DNA from: Pseudomonas sp. JQ170C | Lineage (GTDB): Bacteria > Pseudomonadota > Gammaproteobacteria > Pseudomonadales > Pseudomonadaceae | Direction: 5' to 3' | DNA length: 64,000 nt | NCBI RefSeq assembly: GCF_035581345.1 | Contig: NZ_CP141608.1 | Coordinates: 4,122,501-4,186,500, forward strand | In this document: one piece after another, positions 41,641 through 50,813 of the stretch | Position numbering within the stretch: position 1 is the stretch's first letter | How the letters are laid out: the number at the start of each line of letters is the position of its first letter | Program-made: the position numbers and the translations under genes | The notes under the pieces: generated by a model | The model's input: only the letters and a program-made list of their open reading frames with translations | The model's database searches: none | Told to the model about the DNA's origin: nothing

Positions 41641-42123
41641 TCAGGTACGCTCGAGAGCGTTGACCAGATCATGGAAGGCTTCGCGGTTGGAATCGTTCAG
41701 GCCCATGAGGATCTTGTGGGCTTCAAGCACCTTGGAGCGCACCACATCTTCGTTCTGGTCCTGGGAAGGCAGGTCCGTCAGGCACTCGGGGCACGGGATG
41801 GGACGATCGACGATGTTGAACACCTGGTCGAAGCCCATCGACTGCAACAACCGGGAGATGTCCGGGTTGGTGGTCACCACGGTCGGCAGCAACCCGACCT
41901 TCTGCCGCGACAGGATCGAGAGTTTGGCCAGCAAACCCAGGGTGGTGCTGTCGATGCTTTCGGTTTCCGTCAGATCGATGACGATCGCCGAGAAGTTCAG
42001 CGCCGTGAAGATCTTTTCGATCGTCGCATCCAGCGCCGAACACAAGGTCAGGCGCACTTCACCGACAAATTTCAGCACAAAGGTGCCGCTCTGCTCGGCG
42101 AACTGGATTCTACCCGTACTCAT
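41641..42123 (-). CDS. hsbA: STAS-domain anti-sigma factor antagonist (HsbA-like)
   Basis: The protein is 160 aa. It is a STAS domain with the SpoIIAA-like segment VIDLTETESIDSTTLGLLAK. Ser 56 lies where HsbA of P. aeruginosa is phosphorylated; partner switching there controls FlgM (swimming) and HsbD (c-di-GMP). The C-terminal 50 residues (CPECLTDL; VLEAHKIL) extend beyond the core domain, as in HsbA. Its start overlaps the stop of the HsbR-like gene upstream (ATGA), so both are made together. Confidence 0.9.
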   Translation of the reverse strand: MSTGRIQFAEQSGTFVLKFVGEVRLTLCSALDATIEKIFTALNFSAIVIDLTETESIDSTTLGLLAKLSILSRQKVGLLPTVVTTNPDISRLLQSMGFDQVFNIVDRPIPCPECLTDLPSQDQNEDVVRSKVLEAHKILMGLNDSNREAFHDLVNALERT

Positions 42124-43304
42124 TGAAGGTTCCTGCTCAACACCAATAGGGCGATATCATCCGGCATCTCCCCAAGCGTAGCCAATCCGAATCGTTGGCG
42201 CAGCCCATCCAGGCTGCCCCCTGCGGCCTTGATGATTTCAGGCAGGGCCGCTTCTTTATCTTTGAGTGTATCCCCAGGCAAAAGGTCCAGAATGCCATCA
42301 GAGAGCAGTGTCAGGCTGAACTGCGGTGGCAACTCCAGGACGTGATCCTGATAGGTCGCCTCTTCAAACAACCCGACCGGCAAACCGCGGCCTTCCAGAT
42401 ACCGGCTCTGGCCCGGGGTATAGAGCACTGGCAACGGCAAGTGACCGCCAATGCTGTAGGTCATGATGCCAGTATCTTCGTCGATTACACCACCGACCAT
42501 CGTCACGTGCTTGCCCAGCTTGCAGTTGATCAGGCCGCGGTTGATGTGCCCGAGCACTTCAGACGGCTTGAAGTCACGCAGGGCCGCGCTGCGCTTGAAC
42601 TCGAACAACAGCCGGGTAGTCATGAACTTGAGCAGCACCGTCACGAATGCCGACGACGCACCGTGCCCGGAAACGTCTGCCAGGTAGAAGGCAATGCGTC
42701 GCTCATCGACTCGGAAATAGTCGGCAAAGTCACCCGACAGGTACAGCGAAGGAATAATCTGGTGCTCGAACGACAGCTCGTCGGCGACCCAGGGGCTTTC
42801 CGGCAGCATGTTCATCTGCACCTGGCGCCCGGCCGTCTGGTCCTCTTGCAGCAAATGCAAGCTGGCTTCCAGTTCGCGGTTGGCGGTCTCGAGCTTTTCC
42901 CGGTAACGCTGGTTTTCCAGCACCAGGTGGGCCCGATCCAGCGCCCGGCGCACCGAATGCTCCAGTACCGCAAGGTCTTCCAGGGGCTTGATCAGGTAAT
43001 CGGCAGCGCCCAGGCGCAGCGCTTCGACCGCGTCGTTCATGACCCCTGCACCAGAGACCACAATCACCGGCAACTCGGGGGCACGCTCGGTCACCTGGCG
43101 AATCAGCTCCAGACCGCCCATTTGCGGCATGCGCAGATCGCAGATCACAAGATCGGGCTGGTGCTGTTCAAAGACCTGGAGGCCCTGCTGGCCATTACTC
43201 GCTTGCAGGACACTGAAACCACTGTCTTCAAGGTAGGCGGCGAGACTCGCACGTACGACGTCGTCGTCATCGATTATCAGCAGCGTTGCACTGGTTTTCT
43301 GCAT
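42120..43304 (-). CDS. hsbR: Response regulator with PP2C/RsbU-type phosphatase (HsbR-like)
   Basis: The protein is 394 aa. It has an N-terminal receiver domain (IDDDDVVRAS; phospho-acceptor Asp 56 in VICDLRMPQMGG; Lys in YLIKPLED), a coiled linker (about 120-165) and a PP2C-type phosphatase domain (SGDFADYFRVD, ADVSGHGASSAFV, LLSDGILD). It dephosphorylates (or phosphorylates) the STAS protein encoded next. ATG 43304 has no good SD, but it starts the family-typical sequence MQKTSATLLIIDDD. Confidence 0.92.
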   Translation of the reverse strand: MQKTSATLLIIDDDDVVRASLAAYLEDSGFSVLQASNGQQGLQVFEQHQPDLVICDLRMPQMGGLELIRQVTERAPELPVIVVSGAGVMNDAVEALRLGAADYLIKPLEDLAVLEHSVRRALDRAHLVLENQRYREKLETANRELEASLHLLQEDQTAGRQVQMNMLPESPWVADELSFEHQIIPSLYLSGDFADYFRVDERRIAFYLADVSGHGASSAFVTVLLKFMTTRLLFEFKRSAALRDFKPSEVLGHINRGLINCKLGKHVTMVGGVIDEDTGIMTYSIGGHLPLPVLYTPGQSRYLEGRGLPVGLFEEATYQDHVLELPPQFSLTLLSDGILDLLPGDTLKDKEAALPEIIKAAGGSLDGLRQRFGLATLGEMPDDIALLVLSRNLQ

Positions 43305-43574
43305 GTGGGCAAACGGCGCCAGAATTAGGTTGGCGTAGGCGGCTCGACAAGGCTTGAGCACGCATACTGGATTCGCTTCTAGCCACTCTTCTATGAGTTG
43401 TAGGACAAGACAGGCTGTCCGGCAACTAGCAGAGGTGCCCTGTAAGGCGCAGACGGTACTCCCATCCGCCGGGCGTTTCAAGGGTACGCCGATGCCCGCC
43501 GCTGCTCTTTACAGGCTAAAGAGCCGGGAGTTATAAAAACCCTTTGAACCGCAACGCAATGGAAGGATGCAGGT

Positions 43575-43874
43575 ATGACCTCAACGCCTACGGACTACAG
43601 CGAGAAACGCGACTTCATACGAATGCGGGTAGATGCGGGTGTCAGCCTCATCCATGCGGACCAGGTCGTGGCCGCCACCTGCCTGGACCTCTCCAGCAGC
43701 GGCATGCAGATCCAGTCGCCTCGTCAGTTCAAGGTGGGCGACAACCTCGAGGTGCATATCGACTCCGAGCACCCTGCGCTCCAGGGCCTGCAGGCCAGCA
43801 CCGAAGTGGTGTGGATCGCCGACCAGCCCCAGGGCCAACAAAAACTCGGCCTGCGCATCATCAAACTGATCTGA
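43575..43874 (+). CDS. PilZ-domain protein
   Basis: The protein is 99 aa. The two c-di-GMP-binding motifs are present: KRDFIRMRV (RxxxR) at about 11-19 and DLSSSGMQI (DxSxxG) at about 38-46. SD GGAAGGATGCAGGT precedes the ATG. It stands divergent from the HsbR-like gene, whose pathway in P. aeruginosa feeds into c-di-GMP signalling. It is a single PilZ domain with no effector part, so it probably acts through a partner. Confidence 0.92.
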   Translation: MTSTPTDYSEKRDFIRMRVDAGVSLIHADQVVAATCLDLSSSGMQIQSPRQFKVGDNLEVHIDSEHPALQGLQASTEVVWIADQPQGQQKLGLRIIKLI

Positions 43875-43885
43875 ATCCGCAGCAC

Positions 43886-43915
43886 AAAAAAAGGCGACCC
43901 AGGGGTCGCCTTTTT
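43886..43915. terminator. Bidirectional terminator between PilZ and mlaA genes
   Basis: An A tract, GGCGACC, loop CAGG, GGTCGCC, then TTTTT. It lies 12 bases after the PilZ stop and 15 bases before the mlaA stop on the other strand, so it can serve both. Confidence 0.93.
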
Positions 43916-43929
43916 CAACATCGCACTAC

Positions 43930-44637
43930 TTAAAAGTCGTCGACGACTTCGCCGTCTTTGACTTTGAACTCGCGGTTTTGCAGATAAGCGTTGCGAATGA
44001 ACACGTATTTGTCGCCGCTGATCATCTTTTCTGCCGACAGCAGGCTGGCGCGCGTGTCGACCACATCCACGGCGAATGCCGTATTGCGGGTCGGCACGTG
44101 GTCGATGTAGCGGTAGGGTTCGGTGTAGGTATCCGGGTACTTCGCAATGGCATCACGCACGGTGCTTGGGCCGAGCAATGGCAGCATCACGTAAGGGCCG
44201 CTGCCCACGCCCCAGTAGCCCAGGGTCTGGCCGAAGTCTTCATCGTTGCGCTGCAGGCCCATCTTGGTGCCGACATCGAAGAAGCCGGCCAGGCCGAAGG
44301 TGGTGTTGACGATCAGGCGTGCCGTGTCGACGCCGGCGGCGTGCGGTTTGAGCTGCAGGACGTTGTTGGCAAGGTTGGTCACGTCCCCCAGGTTGCGGAA
44401 CATGTTGTGGATGCCGTCCTCAAGGAACTGCGGGGTAACTGCCTGGTAACCCTTGGCCAGCGGCTTGAGCGCATAGGTGTCGACCGTGTCGTTGAACCTG
44501 AAGATCGGGCGGTTGATGCTCTCCCAAGGATCTTCCTCGGTGGCCGCCTGGGCCGCGCCGGCCGACGCCAGCAGCAGGCTTGCACAGACACAGGCCCGCG
44601 CCATCCGATCGATCACATCTGTACCGATCCTACGCAT
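43930..44637 (-). CDS. mlaA: MlaA/VacJ-family outer-membrane phospholipid transport protein
   Basis: The protein is 235 aa. It has the family signature DPWESINRPIFRFNDTVD near residue 36 and TFGLAGFFDVGTKMG. The MlaA ring removes misplaced phospholipids from the outer leaflet of the outer membrane. It has a cleavable signal (ASAGAAQA) but no lipobox Cys next to the cleavage site, so it does not look like a lipoprotein, unlike E. coli MlaA. AAGGAGT precedes ATG 44637. Confidence 0.93.
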   Translation of the reverse strand: MRRIGTDVIDRMARACVCASLLLASAGAAQAATEEDPWESINRPIFRFNDTVDTYALKPLAKGYQAVTPQFLEDGIHNMFRNLGDVTNLANNVLQLKPHAAGVDTARLIVNTTFGLAGFFDVGTKMGLQRNDEDFGQTLGYWGVGSGPYVMLPLLGPSTVRDAIAKYPDTYTEPYRYIDHVPTRNTAFAVDVVDTRASLLSAEKMISGDKYVFIRNAYLQNREFKVKDGEVVDDF

Positions 44638-44832
44638 AGAGTTACTCCTTGACAGTCACAGCACCAGACGCCAAGCGCCTGGCGTTTAAAAGGAAACAAG
44701 TATAAAGGGTCTTTCCGTGATAACCAGCCTGACACAAATGAGGTCATGAAAATGTGAACATCTGTTTCTTGGCAACGTAACCAGAGCGTAACAACCCCAG
44801 CGTAGCCTGCAGGTTATTTCAGGGATGTTTCC

Positions 44833-45402
44833 ATGCCAGACTCCCCCGCCTTTACCGCTCTACTGTTCGGCCTGCGCGGCTGTCTCGTCGACGTGGACAA
44901 GCCATCGAACTTCCCGCACCCCACCCCCGGCGCCCTGCAAACCCTCGACTGGCTGAATCAGCAGCAGGTGCCTTGCGCCTGGCTGGACGAGTTAAGCGGC
45001 GCCGACGCCGAGCACATGGCCAGGCCATTGCCTGACTGGATCAAAGCCCAACACCGCGCCCCAGCGCCATGGCCGGCGCCAGACGCCTGCTGGCAGGCAC
45101 TGATGACCCTCAAGACCCGCACACTGGATGGCTGCGTGCTGGTCAGCGGCGAGCCGCGCCTGCTGCAATCGGGGCTCAACGCCGGCCTGTGGACCATCGG
45201 CCTTGCCACTTGCAGCTCGCTGTGTGGCGTCGACAGCCAACAGTGGCAAGCGCTCAGCCCCCAGGAGCAGGAACGCAAGCGTGGCAAGGCCACCCTGCAA
45301 TTGTTCGCGCTGGGCGTGCATTCGGTGATCGATCACCTCGAATCGCTCAGCGACTGCCTGACCGATATCACCCAGCGCCGGCTCAAAGGCGAAAAACCCT
45401 GA
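44833..45402 (+). CDS. HAD-superfamily-like protein with degenerate catalytic motif
   Basis: The protein is 189 aa. The N-terminal sequence ALLFGLRGCLVDVDKP resembles HAD motif I (LxFDxDGxLxD), but the nucleophile Asp is replaced (FGLRG). Later parts resemble the PhnX-like cap and motif III/IV (LLQSGLNAGLWTIGLAT; ALGVHSVIDHLESL). It is probably a non-catalytic HAD relative, perhaps a binding or regulatory protein. AGGGATG lies upstream of the ATG. Confidence 0.7.
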   Translation: MPDSPAFTALLFGLRGCLVDVDKPSNFPHPTPGALQTLDWLNQQQVPCAWLDELSGADAEHMARPLPDWIKAQHRAPAPWPAPDACWQALMTLKTRTLDGCVLVSGEPRLLQSGLNAGLWTIGLATCSSLCGVDSQQWQALSPQEQERKRGKATLQLFALGVHSVIDHLESLSDCLTDITQRRLKGEKP

Positions 45403-45526
45403 CGCAGGGCCCTTGATCCGGGTCATGCAAAGCGACGGGCAGTGGATTACTCTAATAGACACGACAGGGACCTTTCGCCCACAGGCGGGGTCCATGACTG
45501 TGCCTAATCACAAAGGGAGATCACCC

Positions 45527-45790
45527 ATGCCTGCCCGCGAACTGCTAGAGCAACTCAACGCCCTGCGCGAGCAACTGGAGCAAAACCCGCCGCTCTCGGA
45601 AGAAGAGCGCGTCCACCTGCATGAGTTGATGCAGCAGATCGAGGCCAAGATCGAACTGGAGGCCGTTACACCGGACAACAACCTGGTCGACGGCGTCAAC
45701 CTGGCCGTGGAGCGCTTTGAAGTCGATCACCCCGGCCTGACCGCCACCTTGCGCAACATTGTTCAGAGCCTGCAAAGCATGGGCATCTGA
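45527..45790 (+). CDS. DUF4404 family protein
   Basis: The protein is 87 aa, starting MPARELLEQLNALREQLEQN and helical throughout (LHELMQQIEAKIELE). It ends LTATLRNIVQSLQSMGI. This matches the DUF4404 pattern I know in pseudomonads; function unknown. The start is set by AAAGGGAG seven bases upstream of ATG 45527. Confidence 0.8.
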   Translation: MPARELLEQLNALREQLEQNPPLSEEERVHLHELMQQIEAKIELEAVTPDNNLVDGVNLAVERFEVDHPGLTATLRNIVQSLQSMGI

Positions 45791-45802
45791 ACCCGGCTGC
45801 AA

Positions 45803-45835
45803 ATAAAAAGCCCCGTTCTTGAACGGGGCTTTTTC
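45803..45835. terminator. Bidirectional terminator between DUF4404 gene and queF
   Basis: AAAAAGCCCCGTTC and GAACGGGGCTTTTT form a strong GC stem with A and T tracts on either side, just after the DUF4404 stop and just before the queF stop on the minus strand. Confidence 0.94.
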
Positions 45836-45836
45836 G

Positions 45837-46667
45837 TTACTGGCGAACCAGGCGCAGGTTCGGCAGCGTCACCACTTCGGTGCTGCGGTATGGGTTGATG
45901 TCCAACCCGCCACGTCGCACATAACGGGCGTAGACCGTCAGGAACTCGGGGTTGAGCAAGCGCTTGAGATCCAGGTAGATCCGCTCGACACACTGCTCGT
46001 GGAAATCCGCATGCTGGCGGAAGCTGATCAGGTAGGTCAGCAGGCTGGCATGATCCAGCGCCGCGCCGCGGTAATGCACGGTAACGCTACCCCAGTCCGG
46101 CTGGCCGGTGACCGGGCAGTTGGATTTGAGCAGGTGACTATGCAGGGTTTCTTCGACAATGCGGCTGTTGTCGCAGCGCAGCAGTTCGGGTTGAGGCTGT
46201 TCGTAGTTGCTGATGCTTACATCCAGGTCGTCGATGCACACACCCGGCAAGGCAACCACGCCCTGCCCTTCGACCTCGGCCAGGCTGCGAATCTGCACGC
46301 TCACCGGTTTGCCGGCGGCAGCGGACAGGTCCTTTTCAAGGCAGGCCTGCAGCGCACCGTACGACTCGAACACGGTCTGATTCAGCGAGTTCAGGTACAG
46401 CTTGAACGACTTGGATTCGATGATGTTCGGCGAATCGGCAGGAATGGCGAACTCACCAATAGCCACCACCGGCTTGCCCGAAGGCAGCAGCCAGGACAGC
46501 TCGAAGCAGTTCCAGAAATCCACGCCCTGCCAGGGCAGGGTCTGGGCAGTGACGCCCAGCTCGGCCCATTTCGCGGCGCGAGGGATCGGGAACAGCAGCG
46601 ATGGTGTGTAAGTGGCGATGTATTCGCTGGATTTACCCAGCGGGGAATGTTCGGCGGCGGGATGCAT
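45837..46667 (-). CDS. queF: NADPH-dependent 7-cyano-7-deazaguanine reductase (QueF/CinQ)
   Basis: The protein is 276 aa, the long two-domain QueF type. It carries [11 protein letters not shown] (QueF motif, about 84-94), the catalytic Cys 184 in [14 protein letters not shown], and Asp 191. It reduces preQ0 to preQ1 for queuosine in tRNA. It follows the cupredoxin gene on the same strand, an arrangement known in P. putida as the copper-induced cinAQ operon. Confidence 0.96.
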   Translation of the reverse strand: MHPAAEHSPLGKSSEYIATYTPSLLFPIPRAAKWAELGVTAQTLPWQGVDFWNCFELSWLLPSGKPVVAIGEFAIPADSPNIIESKSFKLYLNSLNQTVFESYGALQACLEKDLSAAAGKPVSVQIRSLAEVEGQGVVALPGVCIDDLDVSISNYEQPQPELLRCDNSRIVEETLHSHLLKSNCPVTGQPDWGSVTVHYRGAALDHASLLTYLISFRQHADFHEQCVERIYLDLKRLLNPEFLTVYARYVRRGGLDINPYRSTEVVTLPNLRLVRQ

Positions 46668-46736
46668 GGCTCAAACCTGAAGGACGAAAATGCGCCTAGT
46701 TTATCGGGTTTGTGCCATGCATTGGGTATCGGGCTG

Positions 46737-47231
46737 TTATTGGCCGATGGTCAGCTTGCCGACCATGCCAGCCTGGTAGTGGCCCGGCACGTTGCAGGCA
46801 AACTCGATGGGGGTGGATTCGCTGAAAGTCCAGGTCAGCTCGCCACGCTTGCCGGGCTCGACCATCACGGTATTGGGATCGTCATGCTTCATGCTGCCGC
46901 CGTGCGGCATGGCGCCGTGCCCCATGGCGGCATGGTCCATCTGGCCCTGCATGGCGATCATTTTTTTCTGGTGCCTGGCATGCATGACGGCATCGCCGAG
47001 GCTGAACTCATGTACTACCGCGCCCTTGTTGATCAGCACGAAGCGCACGGTTTCACCGGCCTTGACCTGCAGACTGCGCGGCTCGTAGTACATATCACCC
47101 ATGACGATTTCCACGGTGCGGTCGGCCTTGGCAGCGGATGCAGGCGCGCCAAAGGCGTAGGAATGTGCCGGTGACGCCAGGGTTGGCAGGCTGAACAGCG
47201 CCAGGGCGCCAGCAAATAAAAGGTGTTTCAT
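46737..47231 (-). CDS. cinA: Periplasmic cupredoxin, plastocyanin/azurin-like (CinA)
   Basis: The protein is 164 aa. A signal peptide (about 1-22, LPTLASPAHS) is followed by one cupredoxin domain. Type 1 copper ligands can be read: His 74 (VVHEFSLGD) and CNVPGHYQAGM near the C-terminus (Cys 146, His 151, Met 156). A Met/His-rich insert (MQGQMDHAAMGHGAMPHGG) suggests extra copper binding. It is divergent from the CinR-like regulator and 69 bp upstream of queF. Confidence 0.92.
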   Translation of the reverse strand: MKHLLFAGALALFSLPTLASPAHSYAFGAPASAAKADRTVEIVMGDMYYEPRSLQVKAGETVRFVLINKGAVVHEFSLGDAVMHARHQKKMIAMQGQMDHAAMGHGAMPHGGSMKHDDPNTVMVEPGKRGELTWTFSESTPIEFACNVPGHYQAGMVGKLTIGQ

Positions 47232-47296
47232 GTCAGGCCCACTCCAGGGTTGCGGCAAATCAGGCTTCACTGTAGAAAACCGGCGCTGGCAGCTAC

Positions 47297-47323
47297 CTGA
47301 CAAAAAGATTACAACTTTGTCAG
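47297..47323. promoter_or_regulatory. Inverted repeat CTGACAAA / TTTGTCAG, candidate CinR operator
   Basis: CTGACAAA (47297-47304) and TTTGTCAG (47316-47323), 11 bp apart, with ATTACAACTTTGTCAG in the right half. It lies in the cinA-cinR divergent promoter gap. Symmetry and resemblance to heavy-metal regulator boxes (TTACA-type and TGTCA-type half-sites) suggest the regulator binds here. Confidence 0.65.
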
Positions 47324-47387
47324 CTTGGCCACCCGCAACGCCCGGCGCGGTATAACCACCCGGCAACCCACGTCCAAGAGCCACGCG

Positions 47388-48068
47388 ATGAAACTGCTGA
47401 TCGTCGAAGACCAGACCAAAACCGGCCAGTACCTGTGCCAGGGCCTCAGCGAAGCAGGCTTTGCCACCGAACATGCCGCCGACGGCAATACCGGCCAGCA
47501 CCTGGCCCTGACGGGCGACTACGACCTGCTGATCCTCGATGTGATGCTGCCCGGCCGCGATGGCTGGCAGATCCTGCAGGCCGTGCGCGCCGCCGGCCTT
47601 GAGATTCCGGTGCTGTTTCTCACCGCTCGCGATGCCGTGGAAGACCGCGTACACGGCCTGGAGCTGGGCGCTGACGATTACCTGGTCAAACCCTTTGCCT
47701 TCTCCGAGCTGTTGGCACGGGTACGCAGCCTGCTGCGCCGCGGCAGCAACCCTACCCAGGAAACCAGCCTGGGCCTGGGCGACCTGCGCCTGGACCTGAT
47801 TCGCCGCCGGGTGGAGCGTGCCGGTCAACGCATCGACCTGACCGCCAAGGAGTTCGCTTTGCTCGAGCTGCTGCTGCGCCGCCAGGGCGAAGTGTTGCCA
47901 AAATCATTGATCGCCTCGCAGGTCTGGGACATGAATTTTGACAGCGACACCAACGTCATCGAAGTGGCCATCCGCCGCCTGCGCCTGAAAATAGACGACA
48001 GCCACGAACACAAGCTGATCCACACCGTGCGTGGCATGGGCTACGTACTCGAAGAGCGGGCGGCCTGA
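47388..48068 (+). CDS. cinR: Copper-responsive OmpR-type response regulator (CinR-like)
   Basis: The protein is 226 aa. A receiver domain (Asp 51 in [14 protein letters not shown], Lys in [11 protein letters not shown]) is joined to an OmpR-type winged helix ([27 protein letters not shown]). It belongs to the heavy-metal group with CopR/CusR. It is divergent from the cupredoxin gene and overlaps the kinase gene by 1 bp (TGATG), the order known for P. putida CinR-CinS. Confidence 0.93.
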   Translation: MKLLIVEDQTKTGQYLCQGLSEAGFATEHAADGNTGQHLALTGDYDLLILDVMLPGRDGWQILQAVRAAGLEIPVLFLTARDAVEDRVHGLELGADDYLVKPFAFSELLARVRSLLRRGSNPTQETSLGLGDLRLDLIRRRVERAGQRIDLTAKEFALLELLLRRQGEVLPKSLIASQVWDMNFDSDTNVIEVAIRRLRLKIDDSHEHKLIHTVRGMGYVLEERAA

Positions 48069-49423
48069 TGCGTCGATTGTCCCTGGGCAGTCGCCTGGCA
48101 CTGCTGTTCGCCGCGTGTACCGCAGCGGTGTCACTCACCGCTGGTGTGCTGTTCAGTCGCGCCAGCGAAATCCATTTCATCGAGCTGGACCAGCAACTGC
48201 TCAACAGCCGGCTGTCGGTGCTGCGCCAGATGCTCGAGGGTGTCCACGATGCAGCCAGCCTTGCCCCGCGCCTGAGCGACCTGCAATCGGAGCTTAGCCA
48301 TCAGGCGGACCTGGCCGTGCGTATCCGCGGCAAGGATGGCCAGCTCTTGTTCGACAGCCAGGCAGGCCTGCCGGAGTCACCCCAGGTACCGGGCCTGAGC
48401 ACCCTGCACAGCACCAGCAGCGACTACCGCAGTTTGTGCGTGAATCTCGACAGCAGCGATCCGACATCCGCCCAACTGACCCTGTTTCTCGACATCACCC
48501 ACCACCAGCACTTTCTCCAGCGCATGCAGCAGCTGATCTGGCTGACTGTCGGCCTCTCGGCCCTGGCCACGGCATTGCTCGGTGCCTGGGCGGCACGCAG
48601 TGGCCTGCGTCCGCTGCGGCAAATGGGCGAAGTGGCCTCCAAGGTGTCGGCACGTTCGCTGACCACCCGATTGCCCGAGGGGCAAATGCCGCTCGAACTG
48701 GAGGAACTGGCGCAAACCGTCAATGCCATGCTCGAACGCCTGGACGACGCCTTCCAGCGCCTGTCGGCGTTCTCCGCCGACATTGCCCATGAACTGCGCA
48801 CCCCACTGTCGAACCTGCTCACCCACACCCAGGTCACCCTTACCCGCCCCCGCGACCTGGATGAGTACCGTGAAGCCCTGCACAGCAACCTTGAGGAGCT
48901 GCAGTGGATGGCACAACTGGTCAACGACATGCTCTACCTGGCCAAGGCCGACCATGGCTTGCTGATGCCCAGCCGCCAGCAGCTGGACCTGGCTGAAGAA
49001 GCTGACGCGCTGATCGAGTACTACGCACCCCTGGCCGAAGATGCTGGCGTCACACTGGCGCGCAACGGCAACGCCAGGCTGGAAGGCGACCGGCACATGC
49101 TGCGCCGGGCCCTGTCGAACCTGCTGGACAATGCGTTGCGCTTTACCCCGGCCGCCGGCGAGATCCGCGTGGGTATCGAGGTGGAAGGAAGGCAGGTGCG
49201 CCTGCAGGTCGCCAACACGGGCAAGCCCATTGACCCCGCATTGCTGCCGCGCTTGTTTGATCGCTTCTACCGGGCCGATCCGGCGCGGCGTGAAGGCAGT
49301 AGCGAACATGCGGGGTTGGGACTGGCGATTACCCGTTCGATCGTGCAGGCCCATGGCGGGACGATCCGGGGAGAGTCTGGTGAGGGATGGACACGGTTTG
49401 TGATTGAGTTGCCGACAGGCTAA
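48068..49423 (+). CDS. cinS: Copper-sensing histidine kinase (CinS-like)
   Basis: The protein is 451 aa. Two membrane helices (about 10-32 and 155-178) flank a periplasmic sensor domain. A HAMP follows (LRPLRQMGEVASKVS), then HisKA with His 241 (FSADIAHELRTPLSNLL), and HATPase motifs (NLLDNALRFTP; GLGLAITRSIVQAHGG). Pair of the response regulator upstream. The periplasmic domain is the expected copper sensor. Confidence 0.93.
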   Translation: MRRLSLGSRLALLFAACTAAVSLTAGVLFSRASEIHFIELDQQLLNSRLSVLRQMLEGVHDAASLAPRLSDLQSELSHQADLAVRIRGKDGQLLFDSQAGLPESPQVPGLSTLHSTSSDYRSLCVNLDSSDPTSAQLTLFLDITHHQHFLQRMQQLIWLTVGLSALATALLGAWAARSGLRPLRQMGEVASKVSARSLTTRLPEGQMPLELEELAQTVNAMLERLDDAFQRLSAFSADIAHELRTPLSNLLTHTQVTLTRPRDLDEYREALHSNLEELQWMAQLVNDMLYLAKADHGLLMPSRQQLDLAEEADALIEYYAPLAEDAGVTLARNGNARLEGDRHMLRRALSNLLDNALRFTPAAGEIRVGIEVEGRQVRLQVANTGKPIDPALLPRLFDRFYRADPARREGSSEHAGLGLAITRSIVQAHGGTIRGESGEGWTRFVIELPTG

Positions 49424-49427
49424 ATGC

Positions 49428-49483
49428 ATCGCGGGGCAAGCCCACTCCTACCTGAACCGGTAGGAGCGGGCTTGCCCCGCGAT
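49428..49483. repeat. Inverted REP pair between cinS and lolE
   Basis: ATCGCGGGGCAAGCCCACTC begins at 49428 and the inverted copy ends at 49483 (CTTGCCCCGCGAT). It separates two convergent transcription units. Confidence 0.87.
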
Positions 49484-49496
49484 CAACCGCAAAGCT

Positions 49497-50741
49497 TCAG
49501 TCGTAACGCAAAGCGTACGCCGGCTCTACCTGCGATGCGCGCCAGGCCGGATACAGCGTCGCCAGGAAGCTCATGACCAGGCCCGCACTGCAGATCAGCG
49601 CGACGTCGCCCCACTGCAGCTCCGACGGCAAACTACTGATGAAGTACACATCGGAGGTGAAGATGTGCTGGCCGCTGACACGCTCCAGCCAGCCGACGAT
49701 CTGGCTGACATTGAGCGCGGCGATCACCCCGAGCACGCCACCGATCAAGGTACCGACGATACCGATCAAGGTCCCCTGGACCATGAAGGTGCCCATGATC
49801 TGCGCCGGTGTCGCGCCGATGGTGCGCAGGATCGCGATGTCCGCCCCCTTGTCGTTCACCACCATGATCAGCGTGGCAATGATGTTGAACGCAGCCACGG
49901 CGATGATCATCAGCAACAACAGGCCGATCATGGTCTTTTCCATTTTCATGGCACTGAACAGGCTGCCCTGGGTGTGCGACCAGTCATCGGCGCGGTACTG
50001 GTCACCCAGTTCGGCGGCAATGGCCTTGGACACCTGCGGCGCGCTGTACAGATCCTTGAGCTTGATCCGCACGCCCTGCACCTGGCCCGGTTGCCAGCGC
50101 TGCATCTGCGCGGCATCGGCCATGTGGATGTAGGCCATGGAGCCATCCAGTTCGGCCCCCACCTTGAACACGCCCACCACATTCAGGCGCTGCATGCGTG
50201 GGGTAATGCCGCCGGGTGCGCTGCTCACTTCCGGCACGATCAGGGTCAGCTTGTCGCCGACGTTCAGGCGAAAGCGCCGGGCGGTGATCTCGCCGATCAC
50301 CACCCCGTATTCCCCCGGCTCCAGGTTCTGCAGGCGACCCTGCACGATGTGCTGGCCGACGATCGAGACCTTGCCCTCTTCGGCCGGGTCGATACCGCTG
50401 ACCTGAATGGGCTGCATGGCCCCTTTGTAAGAGAGCATGCCTTCCATTTCGGTCAGCGGTGCTGCAGCGATCACTTGCGGGTTCTTCAGTGCCGCCTCGG
50501 CTGCTGGCCGCCAGTCGCCCAGCGGTTGAACACCGAGAATGCTGGCATGAGGGACCATGCCCAGGATGCGCGAGCTCATTTCACGCTGGAAGCCGTTCAT
50601 CACCGACAACACCACGATCATCGCCAGCACACCCAGGGACAGGCCGATCATCGAGGTCATGGAGATGAACGAGATGAAATGGTTGCGGCGCTTGGCGCGG
50701 GTGTAGCGCGCGCCGATGAAGATAGACAAGGGTCTGAACAT
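49497..50741 (-). CDS. lolE: Lipoprotein-releasing ABC permease LolE/LolC-type (second paralogue)
   Basis: The protein is 414 aa. Four membrane helices (about 25-50; about 270-300; 315-345; 380-400) and a large periplasmic domain between helices 1 and 2 are of the LolCE (MacB-like) type. It begins [20 protein letters not shown], almost identical to the start of the paralogue at 52755, so lolC and lolE arose by duplication. With LolD it extracts lipoproteins from the inner membrane and hands them to LolA. ATG 50741 is chosen because it aligns with the paralogue. Confidence 0.93.
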   Translation of the reverse strand: MFRPLSIFIGARYTRAKRRNHFISFISMTSMIGLSLGVLAMIVVLSVMNGFQREMSSRILGMVPHASILGVQPLGDWRPAAEAALKNPQVIAAAPLTEMEGMLSYKGAMQPIQVSGIDPAEEGKVSIVGQHIVQGRLQNLEPGEYGVVIGEITARRFRLNVGDKLTLIVPEVSSAPGGITPRMQRLNVVGVFKVGAELDGSMAYIHMADAAQMQRWQPGQVQGVRIKLKDLYSAPQVSKAIAAELGDQYRADDWSHTQGSLFSAMKMEKTMIGLLLLMIIAVAAFNIIATLIMVVNDKGADIAILRTIGATPAQIMGTFMVQGTLIGIVGTLIGGVLGVIAALNVSQIVGWLERVSGQHIFTSDVYFISSLPSELQWGDVALICSAGLVMSFLATLYPAWRASQVEPAYALRYD

Positions 50742-50813
50742 GAACGGAAGCACCCAGGTAAAGAAAAGAAACAAGGTGCCCGCCGACTGCGGCGGGCACT
50801 CAACACGCCCAGA

